DNA of 64,000 bases, taken from contig NZ_CP085301.1 in NCBI RefSeq assembly GCF_020700235.1, forward strand, positions 3,162,001 to 3,226,000, written 5' to 3'. The first letter of the stretch is position 1; every line of letters starts with the position of its first letter. Under the pieces are notes generated by a model that saw only the letters and a list, made by a program, of their open reading frames with translations, was not told the DNA's origin and ran no database searches. The position numbers and the translations under genes are program-made. Origin of the DNA: Haladaptatus pallidirubidus (GTDB taxonomy: Archaea; Halobacteriota; Halobacteria; Halobacteriales; Haladaptataceae). This document shows, one piece after another, positions 1 to 8,764 of this stretch.

Positions 1-468
1 GAAGCGTTCCACAAACTCGACCCGCTCCGAATCGCCTACGTCGAACAACCGGTACCGGGAGACGACATCGACGGCCTCGCCGACCTCCGCTGTCGGTCGA
101 TTCGCGTCGCGGCGGACGAGTCGATAGCCGAAGCGTCGGTCGATGCAGTACTCGACGCCGGGGCCGTCGACGTTCTCATCTGCAAACCGATGGTGCTGGG
201 TGGCCCGGACAAGGCCGTCGAAGTCGCCGAGCGCGCCCGCGATGTTGGCGTCTCGCCGGTCGTGACGACCACCATCGACGGCGTGGTGGCCCGAACCGCC
301 GCGATTCACGCTGCAGCGGCGATTCCTGACCGATCCGCAAGCGGACTCGCAACCGGGGCGATGCTCGCCCGTGACCTCGGTCCCGACCGCACTCGACTTG
401 TGGACGGGTCGGTCAGCGTTCCGCAGAACGCGGGAAACGGCGTTGCGGACACGTGGGGGCACCGATGA
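1..468 (+). CDS. menC: o-succinylbenzoate synthase, C-terminal part (MenC)
   Basis: The gene is cut by the left edge; the last 155 residues are visible. The enolase/muconate-lactonizing barrel is recognisable from EQPVPGDD, AADES and ICKPMVLGG, which carry the metal-ligand and catalytic Lys strands of the C-terminal barrel. MenC dehydrates SHCHC to o-succinylbenzoate in menaquinone synthesis. The stop codon overlaps the ATG of the following menE by four bases (ATGA), so the two are co-transcribed. Other enolase-superfamily enzymes share the fold, so the name rests mainly on the menE neighbour. Confidence 0.85.
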   Translation, partial: EAFHKLDPLRIAYVEQPVPGDDIDGLADLRCRSIRVAADESIAEASVDAVLDAGAVDVLICKPMVLGGPDKAVEVAERARDVGVSPVVTTTIDGVVARTAAIHAAAAIPDRSASGLATGAMLARDLGPDRTRLVDGSVSVPQNAGNGVADTWGHR

Positions 469-1976
469 ACCTCCAAAATACGATGGATTGGCTCGCACAC
501 CGCGCCGCGGTATCGCCGGAGGCGACCGCACTTATCGAAGCCGAAGACGGCGAAAAATGGACGTACGCCGACCTCGATTCGGCGGTGGAAGAAACCGCCG
601 GACGACTCGCCGGACTCGGCCTCCGCGCGGGCGACCATCTCGGCGTCCTGATGGAAACGCGGATGGCGTCGGTTCGGCTCGTTCACGCCGCGATGCGACT
701 CGGCTGCGTGCTGGTTCCGCTGAACGTTCGCCTCGCGAAACCCGAGCTTCGCCGACAGGCCAGTCACACGGACCTGTCGGCACTCGTCTGCGAGGCCGAA
801 ACGGAATCGATGGCCCGCGAAATTCCCGGAGACGTTCCGGTTGCTTCGGTCGATCCCTCCCCGAAAACGACGCTCATCGAGTGCGAACGAGTCGAATTCG
901 TTCCCAAACAGTGGTCACACGACGACCCGCAGGTGATGCTGTTTACGTCGGGAACGACCGGCAATCCGAAGGCGGTCGTCCTCACGATGGGAAACCTGTT
1001 CGCCAGCGCGACCGCTTCCGCGTTTCGGCTGGGCGTCCTTCCCGGCGACCGGTGGCACCTTTGCCTTTCGACGTACCACATGGGCGGACTCGCGCCGCTC
1101 CTGCGCTCCGCACTGTACGGAGCCGCCGTGGTGGTTCAGACGGGTACCGGATTCGACCCCGAGGAGACGCTGGAAAACGTTCGAAAACACGACGCAACCG
1201 GAATATCGCTCGTTCCGACGATGCTCCGTCGGATGTTCGATTCGGAGGCCCCCGAACATTCCGCCGGTTCGTCCCGGCTAGATACCCTCCGGTTCGTTCT
1301 GCTCGGTGGTGCGCCCGCTCGCGACGAACTGATTCGCGAGTGTGAAGCACGGAACGTTCCGGTCTGCCCGACCTACGGAATGACCGAAACCGCGTCGCAA
1401 ATCGCCACCGCTCGACCCGCGGAGGCGTTCGCCCATCTCGGAACGGTCGGGCGACCCCTCATGTTCGCCGAAATTACGGTTCTCGATGAGAACGGGGCAC
1501 CGGTTTCTCGCGGCACGGCGGGCGAACTCGTCGTTTCCGGGCCGACCGTGATGGCGGGCTACTACGGCAATCCTGACGCGACGAAAGAGGCTTTCGGTGA
1601 ACACGGCCTGCACACCGGCGACGTGGGCTACCGCGACGAAGGTGGTCGAATTTGGGTACTGAACCGACGCTCCGACCGAATCGTCACCGGCGGGGAGAAC
1701 GTTCATCCCGGTGAGGTCGTAGCCGTACTCCGCGACCATCCCGCGGTTCGGGAGGTCGCAGTAGTCGGCGTCGAAGACGCCGAGTGGGGTGAACGAGTCG
1801 GTGCGCTGGTCGTTCCTGTCGGTGGAGAAACGGTATCTTTCGAATCCGTTCGGGAGTTCTGCGACGGTCGCCTCGCCGGGTACAAACACCCTAAACTGCT
1901 CGAAACGACCGACGAACTGCCGCGAACCGCCTCTGGAACGATCGACCGCGACGCAGTTCGCAAGCGGCTCCGTTAG
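465..1976 (+). CDS. menE: 2-succinylbenzoate-CoA ligase (MenE)
   Basis: This 503-residue AMP-forming acyl-CoA synthetase activates o-succinylbenzoate with CoA for menaquinone synthesis. The P-loop-like motif LFTSGTTGNPK is near residue 165, the adenylate motif PTYGMTETAS lies mid-protein, HTGDVGYRDEGG holds the conserved Asp, and the C-terminal lid ends with PRTASGTIDRDAVRK containing the catalytic Lys. I chose the ATG at 465 because it overlaps the menC stop by four bases; a GTG 12 nt upstream is also possible. The 3' end overlaps the convergent CHRD gene by four bases. Menaquinone made here would be the acceptor for the Nuo complex at 47.6-58 kb. Confidence 0.9.
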   Translation: MNLQNTMDWLAHRAAVSPEATALIEAEDGEKWTYADLDSAVEETAGRLAGLGLRAGDHLGVLMETRMASVRLVHAAMRLGCVLVPLNVRLAKPELRRQASHTDLSALVCEAETESMAREIPGDVPVASVDPSPKTTLIECERVEFVPKQWSHDDPQVMLFTSGTTGNPKAVVLTMGNLFASATASAFRLGVLPGDRWHLCLSTYHMGGLAPLLRSALYGAAVVVQTGTGFDPEETLENVRKHDATGISLVPTMLRRMFDSEAPEHSAGSSRLDTLRFVLLGGAPARDELIRECEARNVPVCPTYGMTETASQIATARPAEAFAHLGTVGRPLMFAEITVLDENGAPVSRGTAGELVVSGPTVMAGYYGNPDATKEAFGEHGLHTGDVGYRDEGGRIWVLNRRSDRIVTGGENVHPGEVVAVLRDHPAVREVAVVGVEDAEWGERVGALVVPVGGETVSFESVREFCDGRLAGYKHPKLLETTDELPRTASGTIDRDAVRKRLR

Positions 1977-2569
1977 GACTCCCGAACCTGTAAATTGACC
2001 GACCGACTGACGTCGAGACTGTTGCTCGCGTTTATCTCGACGTTCTGTCGAAATCGAACGCGTGCATCCGAGGTGGGCGAAAGCTGTCCTCGAATTTCGC
2101 CGTCGGGATTCGCCTCGGTGTGGACGTTGACGTAGGCGTTCCCGTCCTCGATGGCCGTCACGAGCGCGTCGAGCGGTTCCCCTTCGAGCGGCCCGACGAA
2201 ATCCGCCGCCGAGAACTGTCCCGATGAGAGAACGCCATCGAACCGACCGGCGACCAACTGCGGATTCGTTCGCTTTGGGCCGGGGTACAGCCACACGACG
2301 ACCGGTCCGTCCTCCCCGACCGCGCCGCGATGAATGTGCGCCTGCGTAACGTTCTCTATTTCGGTCACGAGGACGACGAATCGCATCATTTCCCCCTCTT
2401 GGACGACCATTGCGGTTCCTTGGGCGTCCGTTTGCACCGATTGTGACTGCTGTTGACCGCTCATTCGACCGGCACTAAACGCCACACCGTCTGCTGATTG
2501 GCCGCTGACGATACCGCTCCCGACTCCCACTGCGACGCCCGTTTTGAGCATATCGCGTCTGTTGAACAT
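1973..2569 (-). CDS. Tat-exported CHRD-domain protein
   Basis: The protein has 198 residues. It starts with a twin-arginine signal (MFNRRDMLKTG followed by a small-residue hydrophobic run). The rest matches the CHRD (chordin-like) family: AHIHRGAVGEDGPVVVWLY and, near the end, VNVHTEANPDGEIRGQL. The function of CHRD proteins in prokaryotes is not established. The ATG at 2569 was chosen over upstream codons because the Tat motif follows at once. It converges on menE with a four-base overlap and is probably a single-gene unit. Confidence 0.8.
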   Translation of the reverse strand: MFNRRDMLKTGVAVGVGSGIVSGQSADGVAFSAGRMSGQQQSQSVQTDAQGTAMVVQEGEMMRFVVLVTEIENVTQAHIHRGAVGEDGPVVVWLYPGPKRTNPQLVAGRFDGVLSSGQFSAADFVGPLEGEPLDALVTAIEDGNAYVNVHTEANPDGEIRGQLSPTSDARVRFRQNVEINASNSLDVSRSVNLQVRES

Positions 2570-2670
2570 CTCCGTTCCCCCGTTCACCGTCAACCGGTCG
2601 TCGTATAAATGACCGGGCCGTCTCCGCTGGGTACAACGAACTTTTATCCCGCCAAAACCTATGCTCTGGT

Positions 2671-3372
2671 GTGTGTACACTCATTGTCGCGTGGCGGGTG
2701 TTCGACGGGACGCCGATCGTCGCCGCCGCGAACCGCGACGAAGCGCTGGGTCGTCCGTCGCGGTCCCCCTCGGTGCTCGACCGTGACCCACTCGTCGTCG
2801 CCCCGCAGGACGAGGAGGCCGGGGGGACGTGGATAGGTTACAACGAGCATGGACTGTTCGTCGGCGTGACGAACAGATCGGCCGAAATCGACGGCGACCG
2901 CTCCCGCGGACTGTTGGTTCGGGACGCGCTGTCTCACGAATCGTCGGCCGACGCGCTGGGATTCGTTCGCGACGAACTCGCGAAGCGGCAGTACGCCGGA
3001 TTCAACCTCTTTCTAGCAGATAGCGACGAAGCGACCATTTTACAGTGGGACGGCGTGCTCGAAACCACGCCTCTCGACCCGGGGTACCACGTCGTCGTCA
3101 ACGAGGGGATGGACTACGACGCACCGAAATCGAAGCGGATTCTGCACGCCGTCCTCCCGGACCTCGGCGAGAACGGTTCGGTCGGAGAGTGGCGCGCCCG
3201 CGTGAAAACCGTGCTTCGCGACCACGACATCGGAGCGTGCGTCCACGGCGACGGCTACGGAACCCGCTCGTCGTCTATCGTCGCCATCGACAGCGCGGGC
3301 GTCGGAACCTACGAGTTCGCCGACGGGCCGCCCTGCGAAACGGCGTACCGAAGCGTGGAAGGTCACATTTAA
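2671..3372 (+). CDS. NRDE (TANGO2-like) family protein
   Basis: This 233-residue protein begins MCTLIVAW and contains AANRDEALGRPS, the Asn-Arg-Asp-Glu signature that names the family. A Cys directly after the initiator is typical and is compatible with N-terminal-nucleophile behaviour, although no reaction is established for archaeal members. The start is GTG at 2671; it is fixed by the family's N-terminal Met-Cys-Thr. Eukaryotic TANGO2 is linked to haem and lipid handling, and whether that applies here is unknown. Confidence 0.85.
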   Translation: MCTLIVAWRVFDGTPIVAAANRDEALGRPSRSPSVLDRDPLVVAPQDEEAGGTWIGYNEHGLFVGVTNRSAEIDGDRSRGLLVRDALSHESSADALGFVRDELAKRQYAGFNLFLADSDEATILQWDGVLETTPLDPGYHVVVNEGMDYDAPKSKRILHAVLPDLGENGSVGEWRARVKTVLRDHDIGACVHGDGYGTRSSSIVAIDSAGVGTYEFADGPPCETAYRSVEGHI

Positions 3373-3397
3373 ACGCCCGCCCGTCCCTGTATGGAAC

Positions 3398-3748
3398 ATG
3401 AGCACAGCCACGTCCGAGGACGACCTCACCGAGGACGAGTTCGCGGGACTCGAACTCGTCCGCGAAACGGGCGGCATTCACCAGAGCGACTTCTGGAAAC
3501 AGCTCGACGTTTCGTCTCGAAAGGGCAGTCGAATCGTCGAATCGCTGGTCGCGAAGGGACTCGTCCAGCGCGAAAGAACCGTCTACGACGGACACAACAC
3601 CTACTTCGTCACCCCCGCCGCGAAAGACCTCAACTTTGCACTTCTGATGGCGGGCGACATGCTCTCGCCGTTCATCGGCGAAGAGGAAATCGATCCCGAG
3701 AGCGACGCCTTCTCGCAGTGGATTATGAACCTCGCCTACGAGGAGTAA
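3398..3748 (+). CDS. Winged-helix transcriptional regulator
   Basis: The protein has 116 residues. Residues 15-70 form a winged helix: GLELVRETGGIHQSDFWKQLDVS is the helix-turn-helix with Gln-Ser before the recognition helix, and ERTVYDGHNTYFVTPAAK is the wing. The C-terminal 40 residues are acidic and may form a dimer surface. It resembles MarR/Lrp-type archaeal regulators. Its target is unknown; it is followed by a 217-bp gap before a gene for a secreted enzyme. Confidence 0.75.
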   Translation: MSTATSEDDLTEDEFAGLELVRETGGIHQSDFWKQLDVSSRKGSRIVESLVAKGLVQRERTVYDGHNTYFVTPAAKDLNFALLMAGDMLSPFIGEEEIDPESDAFSQWIMNLAYEE

Positions 3749-3965
3749 TTCAGACAACTACTGTTCATCCTTTTCCGGCAGTATCTCGCGGTGACAGACC
3801 AATATCATCGAAGGGTATCTGACCTACCCCATCTTTTTGCCAGTTCTACTTTCGGTAGTTGAATATCTATCCCGACCAATCGCGGATGGCTGGTAATCGG
3901 TTGTCCTCAGACCAAGCATGCTAGATATTAAATTAATATATACTCTCTCTAATATCATAATCGCT

Positions 3966-4586
3966 ATGGAGAAAAGCAAAGGAGGCAATGCAACGCGACG
4001 TGACGTTCTGAAACGTATCGGTGCGGCTGGCGTAACCGGTCTCGGCGGAGCCGCAGTGGCGAGCGGTACTGCGGCCGCGAAGCCGACAGTTGACTGGGAA
4101 ACCGCCCATTCCAGCAACTATACGAGCGCAAACCGCGGCGCGGGCTATATCGACTGGATCGTCATCCACACAGTTCAAGGGTCGGCCAGCAGTGCGGTCA
4201 ACTGGTTCCAGAACCCCGACGCGAACGTCAGCGCGCACTACACCGTCGCCGAAGACGGCTATAAGTACCAGAGCGTCAGCGACATTAACATCGCGTGGCA
4301 CGCGGGCGGGTCGAACTACAACACCTACTCCGTCGGCATCGAACACGGCGGCTACGTCAGCGGGACCTACGAGGACGCGCAGTATCGGGAGTCTGCCAAA
4401 CTCGCTAGCTGGCTCTGCGACCAGTACGGCGTCCCGAAACAGCATCCATCGACCGTCCCGTACGACGCGGCGAATCCGGCGAACGGTGGCATCATCGCCC
4501 ACTCCCAAGTGCCCGAGAGCACGCACACTGATCCCGGCTCCAACTGGGACTGGGGCTACTACATCGACCTCGTCAATTCGTACTGA
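3966..4586 (+). CDS. Secreted N-acetylmuramoyl-L-alanine amidase (Amidase_2 fold)
   Basis: The protein has 206 residues with a Tat signal (TRRDVLKRIGAAG, residues 10-22) and an Ala-rich cleavage region near 36-39. The mature part is an Amidase_2/PGRP-like zinc amidase: VIHTVQG gives His68, IAHSQV gives His179 and THTDPG gives Asp189. The His-10-Asp spacing is that of the AmiD type, with Asp in place of the PGRP Cys. Glu126 in GIEHGG matches the conserved acidic residue. Family members cut the MurNAc-L-Ala amide bond of peptidoglycan, a polymer that haloarchaea lack, so the substrate is probably bacterial. The ATG at 3966 was chosen because the Tat motif follows. Confidence 0.85.
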   Translation: MEKSKGGNATRRDVLKRIGAAGVTGLGGAAVASGTAAAKPTVDWETAHSSNYTSANRGAGYIDWIVIHTVQGSASSAVNWFQNPDANVSAHYTVAEDGYKYQSVSDINIAWHAGGSNYNTYSVGIEHGGYVSGTYEDAQYRESAKLASWLCDQYGVPKQHPSTVPYDAANPANGGIIAHSQVPESTHTDPGSNWDWGYYIDLVNSY

Positions 4587-4821
4587 GCGGGTGAGTCGCT
4601 CTCTGCTGTGAATTAGCCGATTTGTTCACGGCAGAAACCACGGACTTTTCCCTCGAATTTCCGCACCTCGTATTGGGCTTTCTAGCTCTTCGAAAGAGGA
4701 TAAAATTTGCATACATATTCGAGGAGATATATTCTCGCATTCACATATCGAGACCGAAATTCGCGCACCTGTTGTACAGAGACTTTAGGGTGTCAATGAA
4801 CACAGCACCTTCGTTCGGTGA

Positions 4822-6096
4822 TTACTCCAGCGCGCTTCCGGTGCGAATCACGCGCTTTTCGCCGAACTTCGGCCCGATGAACTGCACGCCGACGGGGAGG
4901 CCGTCGGTTTCGCCCGCGGGAACCGAAATCGCGGGGAGGTTGGCGAGGTTCACGGGAACCGTGTTCGCGTCCGCGAGGTACATCTGGAGCGGGTCGTTCA
5001 GACTCTCGCCGAGTTCGAACGGCGGCGTCGGCATGGTCGGACTGGCCAGCACGTCCACGTCTTCGAAGGCGGAATCGAAGTCCTGTTTGACCCACGCGCG
5101 AGCGTCTTGGGCTTTCTTGTAGTACTTGTCGTGGTAGCCCGCGGAAAGGGCGTAGGTGCCGAGCAGGATTCTGCGTTTCACTTCGTCGCCGAACGCTTCC
5201 TCCCGGGCCTCCGAGAACACTTCGTTCCAGTTGCCGTCGTAGCCGCCGGAGTGGCCGTACCGGACGCCGTCGTAGCGCGCGAGATTCGAGGAGGCTTCCG
5301 ACATGGCGATGACGTAGTAGGCCTCAACTGCGTGTTCAACCGAGGGAAGCGACACCTCGTGGACGGTTGCGCCCTTCGATTCCAGGTCGTCCATGGCGTC
5401 CCAGAACCGTTCGACGACGCCCTCGTCCGCGCCTTCGACGAGTTCCGTCGGGACGCCGATGTCGAGTCCGTCAACGTCGCCGTCGGCGGTGCTGGCGTAG
5501 TCCGCGTCCGCACCGTCGTCTCTGGTCGTGGCGTCGTGTTCGTCCGGCCCCGCAATCACGTCGAGGAGTCCGGCGGCTTCCTCTACGGTGTGGGCAATCG
5601 GGCCGATTTGTTCGAGACTGTTGGCGTAGGCGACGAGTCCGTAGCGCGAGACGAGCCCGTAGGTCGGTTTGATGCCGACGACGCCGCAGAACGCGGCGGG
5701 ACAGCGAATCGAGCCGCCGGTGTCGGTTCCGAGCGCGAGATCCGCCTCGCCCGCCGCGACCGCTGCGGCACTACCACCGGACGAACCGCCCGGAACGCGC
5801 CCTTCCGCGACCGGGTTTTCCGTCGCGCCGAACGCGGAGGTTTCGGTGGTCGTTCCCATGCCGAACTCGTCCATGTTGGCCTTGCCGACGATGGTCGCAC
5901 CCGCGCCCTTCAGTCTCGTGATGACGGTTGCGTCGTATGGCGGGACGTACTCTTCGAGCATCGCCGACCCGCAGGTGGTTCGGACGCCTTCGGTGCTGAT
6001 GTTGTCCTTGACGGCGACGGATCTTCCGGAGAGCGGGCCGTCCGATTCGCCCTCGATGGTTTTCTCGGTGATGAAGATGGTATCGTTTCCGCTCAT
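4822..6096 (-). CDS. gatA: Asp-tRNA(Asn)/Glu-tRNA(Gln) amidotransferase subunit A (GatA)
   Basis: This 424-residue amidase-signature enzyme releases ammonia from glutamine or asparagine for the tRNA-dependent transamidation complex GatCAB. The catalytic Ser-cisSer-Lys triad is visible: Lys30 (VAVKDN), cis-Ser105 (PGGSSGGSA) and Ser129 (TDTGGSIR). Their spacing of 75 and 24 residues matches bacterial GatA. The start codon overlaps the gatC stop by four bases, so gatC-gatA form one transcript. No gatB is in the window, which is common in archaea where it is unlinked. The protein is slightly shorter at the C-terminus than the roughly 485-residue bacterial enzyme. Confidence 0.95.
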   Translation of the reverse strand: MSGNDTIFITEKTIEGESDGPLSGRSVAVKDNISTEGVRTTCGSAMLEEYVPPYDATVITRLKGAGATIVGKANMDEFGMGTTTETSAFGATENPVAEGRVPGGSSGGSAAAVAAGEADLALGTDTGGSIRCPAAFCGVVGIKPTYGLVSRYGLVAYANSLEQIGPIAHTVEEAAGLLDVIAGPDEHDATTRDDGADADYASTADGDVDGLDIGVPTELVEGADEGVVERFWDAMDDLESKGATVHEVSLPSVEHAVEAYYVIAMSEASSNLARYDGVRYGHSGGYDGNWNEVFSEAREEAFGDEVKRRILLGTYALSAGYHDKYYKKAQDARAWVKQDFDSAFEDVDVLASPTMPTPPFELGESLNDPLQMYLADANTVPVNLANLPAISVPAGETDGLPVGVQFIGPKFGEKRVIRTGSALE

Positions 6097-6371
6097 GAGA
6101 CGTTCGGCCCCTTGAAGTAACCCTCCTCTGACTCCGGCGCATTCGACAGCGCGGCCTCCTGTTCCAAACCGTCTCGAATTTCGTCCTCGCGCATGACGTT
6201 TACGAGATCGGCGTCGCGTTCGACTTCCGGAACCTCGTCCAGCGTTTCGAAGTATCCCAGAATATCCGCGAACTGTCCGGCGAACTGCTCGGCTTCCTCC
6301 TCGGAAATGGCCACACGGGCCAACCGTGCGACGTGCCGAACCTCGTCAGGTCCGGGAGACGTATCGCTCAT
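6093..6371 (-). CDS. gatC: Asp-tRNA(Asn)/Glu-tRNA(Gln) amidotransferase subunit C (GatC)
   Basis: This 92-residue protein matches GatC throughout: DEVRHVARLARVAISEEEAEQFA is the conserved N-terminal helix, followed by ILGYFETLDEVP and the C-terminal LSNAPESEEGYFKGPNV. GatC is a small belt that stabilises the GatA-GatB pair. It is the first gene of a two-gene operon on the minus strand and shares ATGA with gatA. The divergent gene is a TFB; the 276-bp gap between them must hold both promoters. Confidence 0.95.
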   Translation of the reverse strand: MSDTSPGPDEVRHVARLARVAISEEEAEQFAGQFADILGYFETLDEVPEVERDADLVNVMREDEIRDGLEQEAALSNAPESEEGYFKGPNVS

Positions 6372-6570
6372 GTATTGACGAACCCGCGGACAAGCGGTAA
6401 GGGTTTCGATACTCTACCCCGTTCGGTGTCGATTCGAGCGCGTACGTCCGGAACAACACGTCGCGAAAAACAGCGGAACGACGGTGTTCGAGAATCTTTC
6501 CGAATGTGGAGGGGTGCGAGAATATTTCACAATTCAGATATAGGAACCAAAGGTTCAAAATCCACACTAG

Positions 6571-6577
6571 ACTTAAG
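6571..6577 (+). promoter_or_regulatory. Candidate TATA element for the TFB gene
   Basis: ACTTAAG lies about 71 nt upstream of the TFB start codon in a locally AT-richer stretch and is preceded by a purine-containing BRE-like segment. Start-site prediction from it would give a short 5' leader. This is weak single-motif evidence. Confidence 0.3.
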
Positions 6578-6647
6578 TTGGTGCACGTCTTACGCAATAC
6601 GTCTATCGCTTCTCCAACCCTCTACCTTTCTTCGACAGTACGCGCCC

Positions 6648-7667
6648 ATGACTGATACACGCACTCGACCAAACGAACGAACGGAGACCAGTGGCGAGCG
6701 AACGAAATCCGAATCCGACGAAGAACAAGCAACCGAACGGCAGTCCGAGGAGCGGGTTGTTGACGAACGAGAACGCTGTCCCGAGTGCGGCGGCCCGTTG
6801 GTGACCGACGAGGAGCGTGGCGAGCGCGTCTGTGACGATTGCGGCCTCGTGGTCGAAGAGGATGCGGTTGACCGCGGTCCGGAGTGGCGCGCGTTCGACG
6901 CGAACGAACGCGAACAGAAGTCCCGCGTCGGTGCCCCGACGACGACGATGATGCACGACAAGGGACTCTCGACCAACATCGACTGGCGGGACAGGGACGC
7001 CTACGGCAACTCGCTCGGGTCGCGCCAGCGCGAGAAGATGCAGCGATTGCGCAAGTGGAACGAGCGATTCCGCACGCGCGACAGTAAGGAGCGCAACCTC
7101 AAGCAGGCGCTCGGCGAAATCGACCGCATGGCCAGCGCCCTCGGCCTACCGGACTCGGTTCGGGAAATGGCCAGCGTCATCTACCGCCGAGCATTGGACG
7201 AAAATCTGCTCCCCGGTCGCTCCATCGAGGGCGTCGCAACCGGGTCGCTCTACGCTGCTGCGCGACAGGCCAGAACGCCGCGCAGCTTGGACGAACTGAC
7301 CGCGGTTTCGCGCGTCGAAAAGGACGAAATCGCCCGTACCTACCGCTACGTCGCCCGCGAACTCGGCCTCGAAATCGAACCAGCCGACCCGAAAAGCTAC
7401 GTTCCCCGGTTCGCGTCGGAACTCGATCTGTCGGACGAAACGGAGCGCAGGGCGCGGTCGCTGCTCGATACGGCGACGGAGCAGGGAATCCACAGCGGCA
7501 AGAGTCCCGTGGGACTCGCCGCCGCGGCGGTGTACGCCGCCGCCCTGTTGACCAACGAGAAGGTCACCCAAAGCGAGGTGAGCGAAGTGGCGAACATCAG
7601 TGAAGTTACGATTCGGAACCGATACCACGAACTGCTCGACGCCGAAGAAGAGACGATTACGCCCTGA
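6648..7667 (+). CDS. tfb: Transcription initiation factor IIB (TFB)
   Basis: This 339-residue general transcription factor recruits RNA polymerase to TBP-bound promoters. The N-terminal Zn ribbon uses Cys44, Cys47, Cys62 and Cys65 (CPECGG and CDDCG). The B-finger/linker (GAPTTTMMHDKGLSTNIDWR) follows, then two cyclin-like repeats: VRFREMAS-type helices from about 130, and the second ending SEVANISEVTIRNRYHEL. The first 40 residues are a low-complexity acidic tail rich in Thr, Arg and Glu. The reading frame is open further upstream, but the ATG at 6648 gives the normal TFB length. Haloarchaea usually carry several TFBs; which paralog this is cannot be told here. Confidence 0.95.
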   Translation: MTDTRTRPNERTETSGERTKSESDEEQATERQSEERVVDERERCPECGGPLVTDEERGERVCDDCGLVVEEDAVDRGPEWRAFDANEREQKSRVGAPTTTMMHDKGLSTNIDWRDRDAYGNSLGSRQREKMQRLRKWNERFRTRDSKERNLKQALGEIDRMASALGLPDSVREMASVIYRRALDENLLPGRSIEGVATGSLYAAARQARTPRSLDELTAVSRVEKDEIARTYRYVARELGLEIEPADPKSYVPRFASELDLSDETERRARSLLDTATEQGIHSGKSPVGLAAAAVYAAALLTNEKVTQSEVSEVANISEVTIRNRYHELLDAEEETITP

Positions 7668-7735
7668 CCGCGGACGGACAGGAAACGACGACGCGGATCG
7701 AAACCGTGAACCGAAACCGCGAATCTCCTTTCTGC

Positions 7736-8206
7736 ATGGAGACGACGCGACATTTCACCGCGACGACCTACGTCGTCCACGACGGCGAGTGCTTGCTTCA
7801 CGAACACGACCGACTGGGGATGTGGCTTCCGCCGGGCGGGCACATGGACAGAGACGAACTCCCGCGAGAGGCCGCCCTGCGGGAAGTTCGCGAGGAAACC
7901 GGATTGAATGTGGCCCTCCTCGAACCGAAAACGACCGTCACCGCCGATTTCGGACAGGAACTGTCACCAGCGGAACACACCATGCTCTACGACATCGACA
8001 GTTTCGACGGGGAAATCGCCCACCAGCACATCGATTTCGTCTACTACGCCGAATCGGCGAACCGCAACCTCTCGCCGGACGACGGGGAAGTCGAGGGCGA
8101 TGGCTGGAAGTGGTTCTGTCCGAAGGAATTACGCGAACACGACGAATTGACGGGGGAAGTCGTTACGCTCGGAATCGAGGCGATCGAACGTGTCGACTCG
8201 CAGTAG
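7736..8206 (+). CDS. NUDIX hydrolase
   Basis: This 156-residue protein has a complete Nudix box, G-x5-E-x7-REVREETGL (GHMDRDELPREAALREVREE...), preceded by WLPPGG. The family hydrolyses nucleoside diphosphates linked to another group; the substrate is not readable. The ATG at 7736 is preferred over a GTG 30 nt upstream because the Nudix fold starts at HFTATTYVVHDG. It lies downstream of the TFB gene on the same strand with a 68-bp gap. Confidence 0.88.
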   Translation: METTRHFTATTYVVHDGECLLHEHDRLGMWLPPGGHMDRDELPREAALREVREETGLNVALLEPKTTVTADFGQELSPAEHTMLYDIDSFDGEIAHQHIDFVYYAESANRNLSPDDGEVEGDGWKWFCPKELREHDELTGEVVTLGIEAIERVDSQ

Positions 8207-8281
8207 AAAACCGACGATTGGCACGTCAGCGGCCGGATTAGGCGGTGTATAATAAGGTCTTTCCAGTGGATTCTCGGGGGC

Positions 8282-8425
8282 ATGAGCATCATCGACCGAC
8301 TGTTCGGAAGCGACGAAGACCCCCGACCCACCTACGTCTGTACCGGATGTGGAAAAGCGTTCGACGGCGATCAAAAACTCTGTCCCGACTGCGGAAGCGA
8401 ACAAATCGTCACACCAAGACAGTGA
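8282..8425 (+). CDS. Zinc-ribbon microprotein (47 aa)
   Basis: This 47-residue open frame reads MSIIDRLFGSDEDPR, then a rubredoxin-like zinc ribbon with YVCTGCGKAF and KLCPDCGSEQI. Two CxxC knuckles 14-15 residues apart suggest one bound zinc. Start and stop are clear and the frame has haloarchaeal codon use. The role is unknown; proteins of this kind are numerous in Halobacteria. It follows the NUDIX gene after 75 bp. Confidence 0.7.
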   Translation: MSIIDRLFGSDEDPRPTYVCTGCGKAFDGDQKLCPDCGSEQIVTPRQ

Positions 8426-8569
8426 CAGTATCAATTCATATCGAATCTATGTAGTATATGAAATTCCCGGATCTGTATCTTCGAAATATCGAATATTGAT
8501 AAGACGCCGTTTTGTAGCTGTTTATCCGGCGCATAATAATATTCATACCGAAAGTTAGACAAATAAGAG

Positions 8570-8764
8570 ATGGGATTTGTCAGCAAAATCAGTTTGGAAC
8601 TTACCCGTGCGGGCGCGGCACGGTTCGAATGTAAAGCGTGTGGGACACGATACGAACTCGACAGGCAGGCGTGTGCCGAATGCGGCGGCCACTGCATCGG
8701 CTACCACGATTCGTGGGTACAGAGACGGCTGACGGAAGGAACGCCGGGACAGCAGAGTTCCTAA
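8570..8764 (+). CDS. Zinc-finger microprotein (64 aa)
   Basis: This 64-residue protein has two CxxC pairs (FECKACGTRYE and ACAECGGHC), followed by IGYHDSWVQRR. The arrangement predicts a single zinc site, with an extra Cys-His that could contribute. It converges on the asparagine-synthase-like gene with a four-base overlap of stop codons. It does not look like a paralog of the preceding zinc ribbon outside the Cys knuckles. Function unknown. Confidence 0.6.
   Translation: MGFVSKISLELTRAGAARFECKACGTRYELDRQACAECGGHCIGYHDSWVQRRLTEGTPGQQSS

Noticed and set aside
371..1345. Long Arg-rich open frame overlapping menE
   Set aside because: It is a GC-driven shadow frame with Arg/Pro/Gly-rich translation and no family features, lying over a clear acyl-CoA synthetase.
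4622..5122. 166-codon plus-strand frame after the amidase
   Set aside because: Its second half is the antisense of gatA and the first half is AT-rich intergenic sequence; no coding signal.
6553..6566. Sequence AGGTTCAAAATCCA resembling a tRNA T-arm
   Set aside because: The loop has one base too many, and no acceptor or anticodon stem can be built around it.
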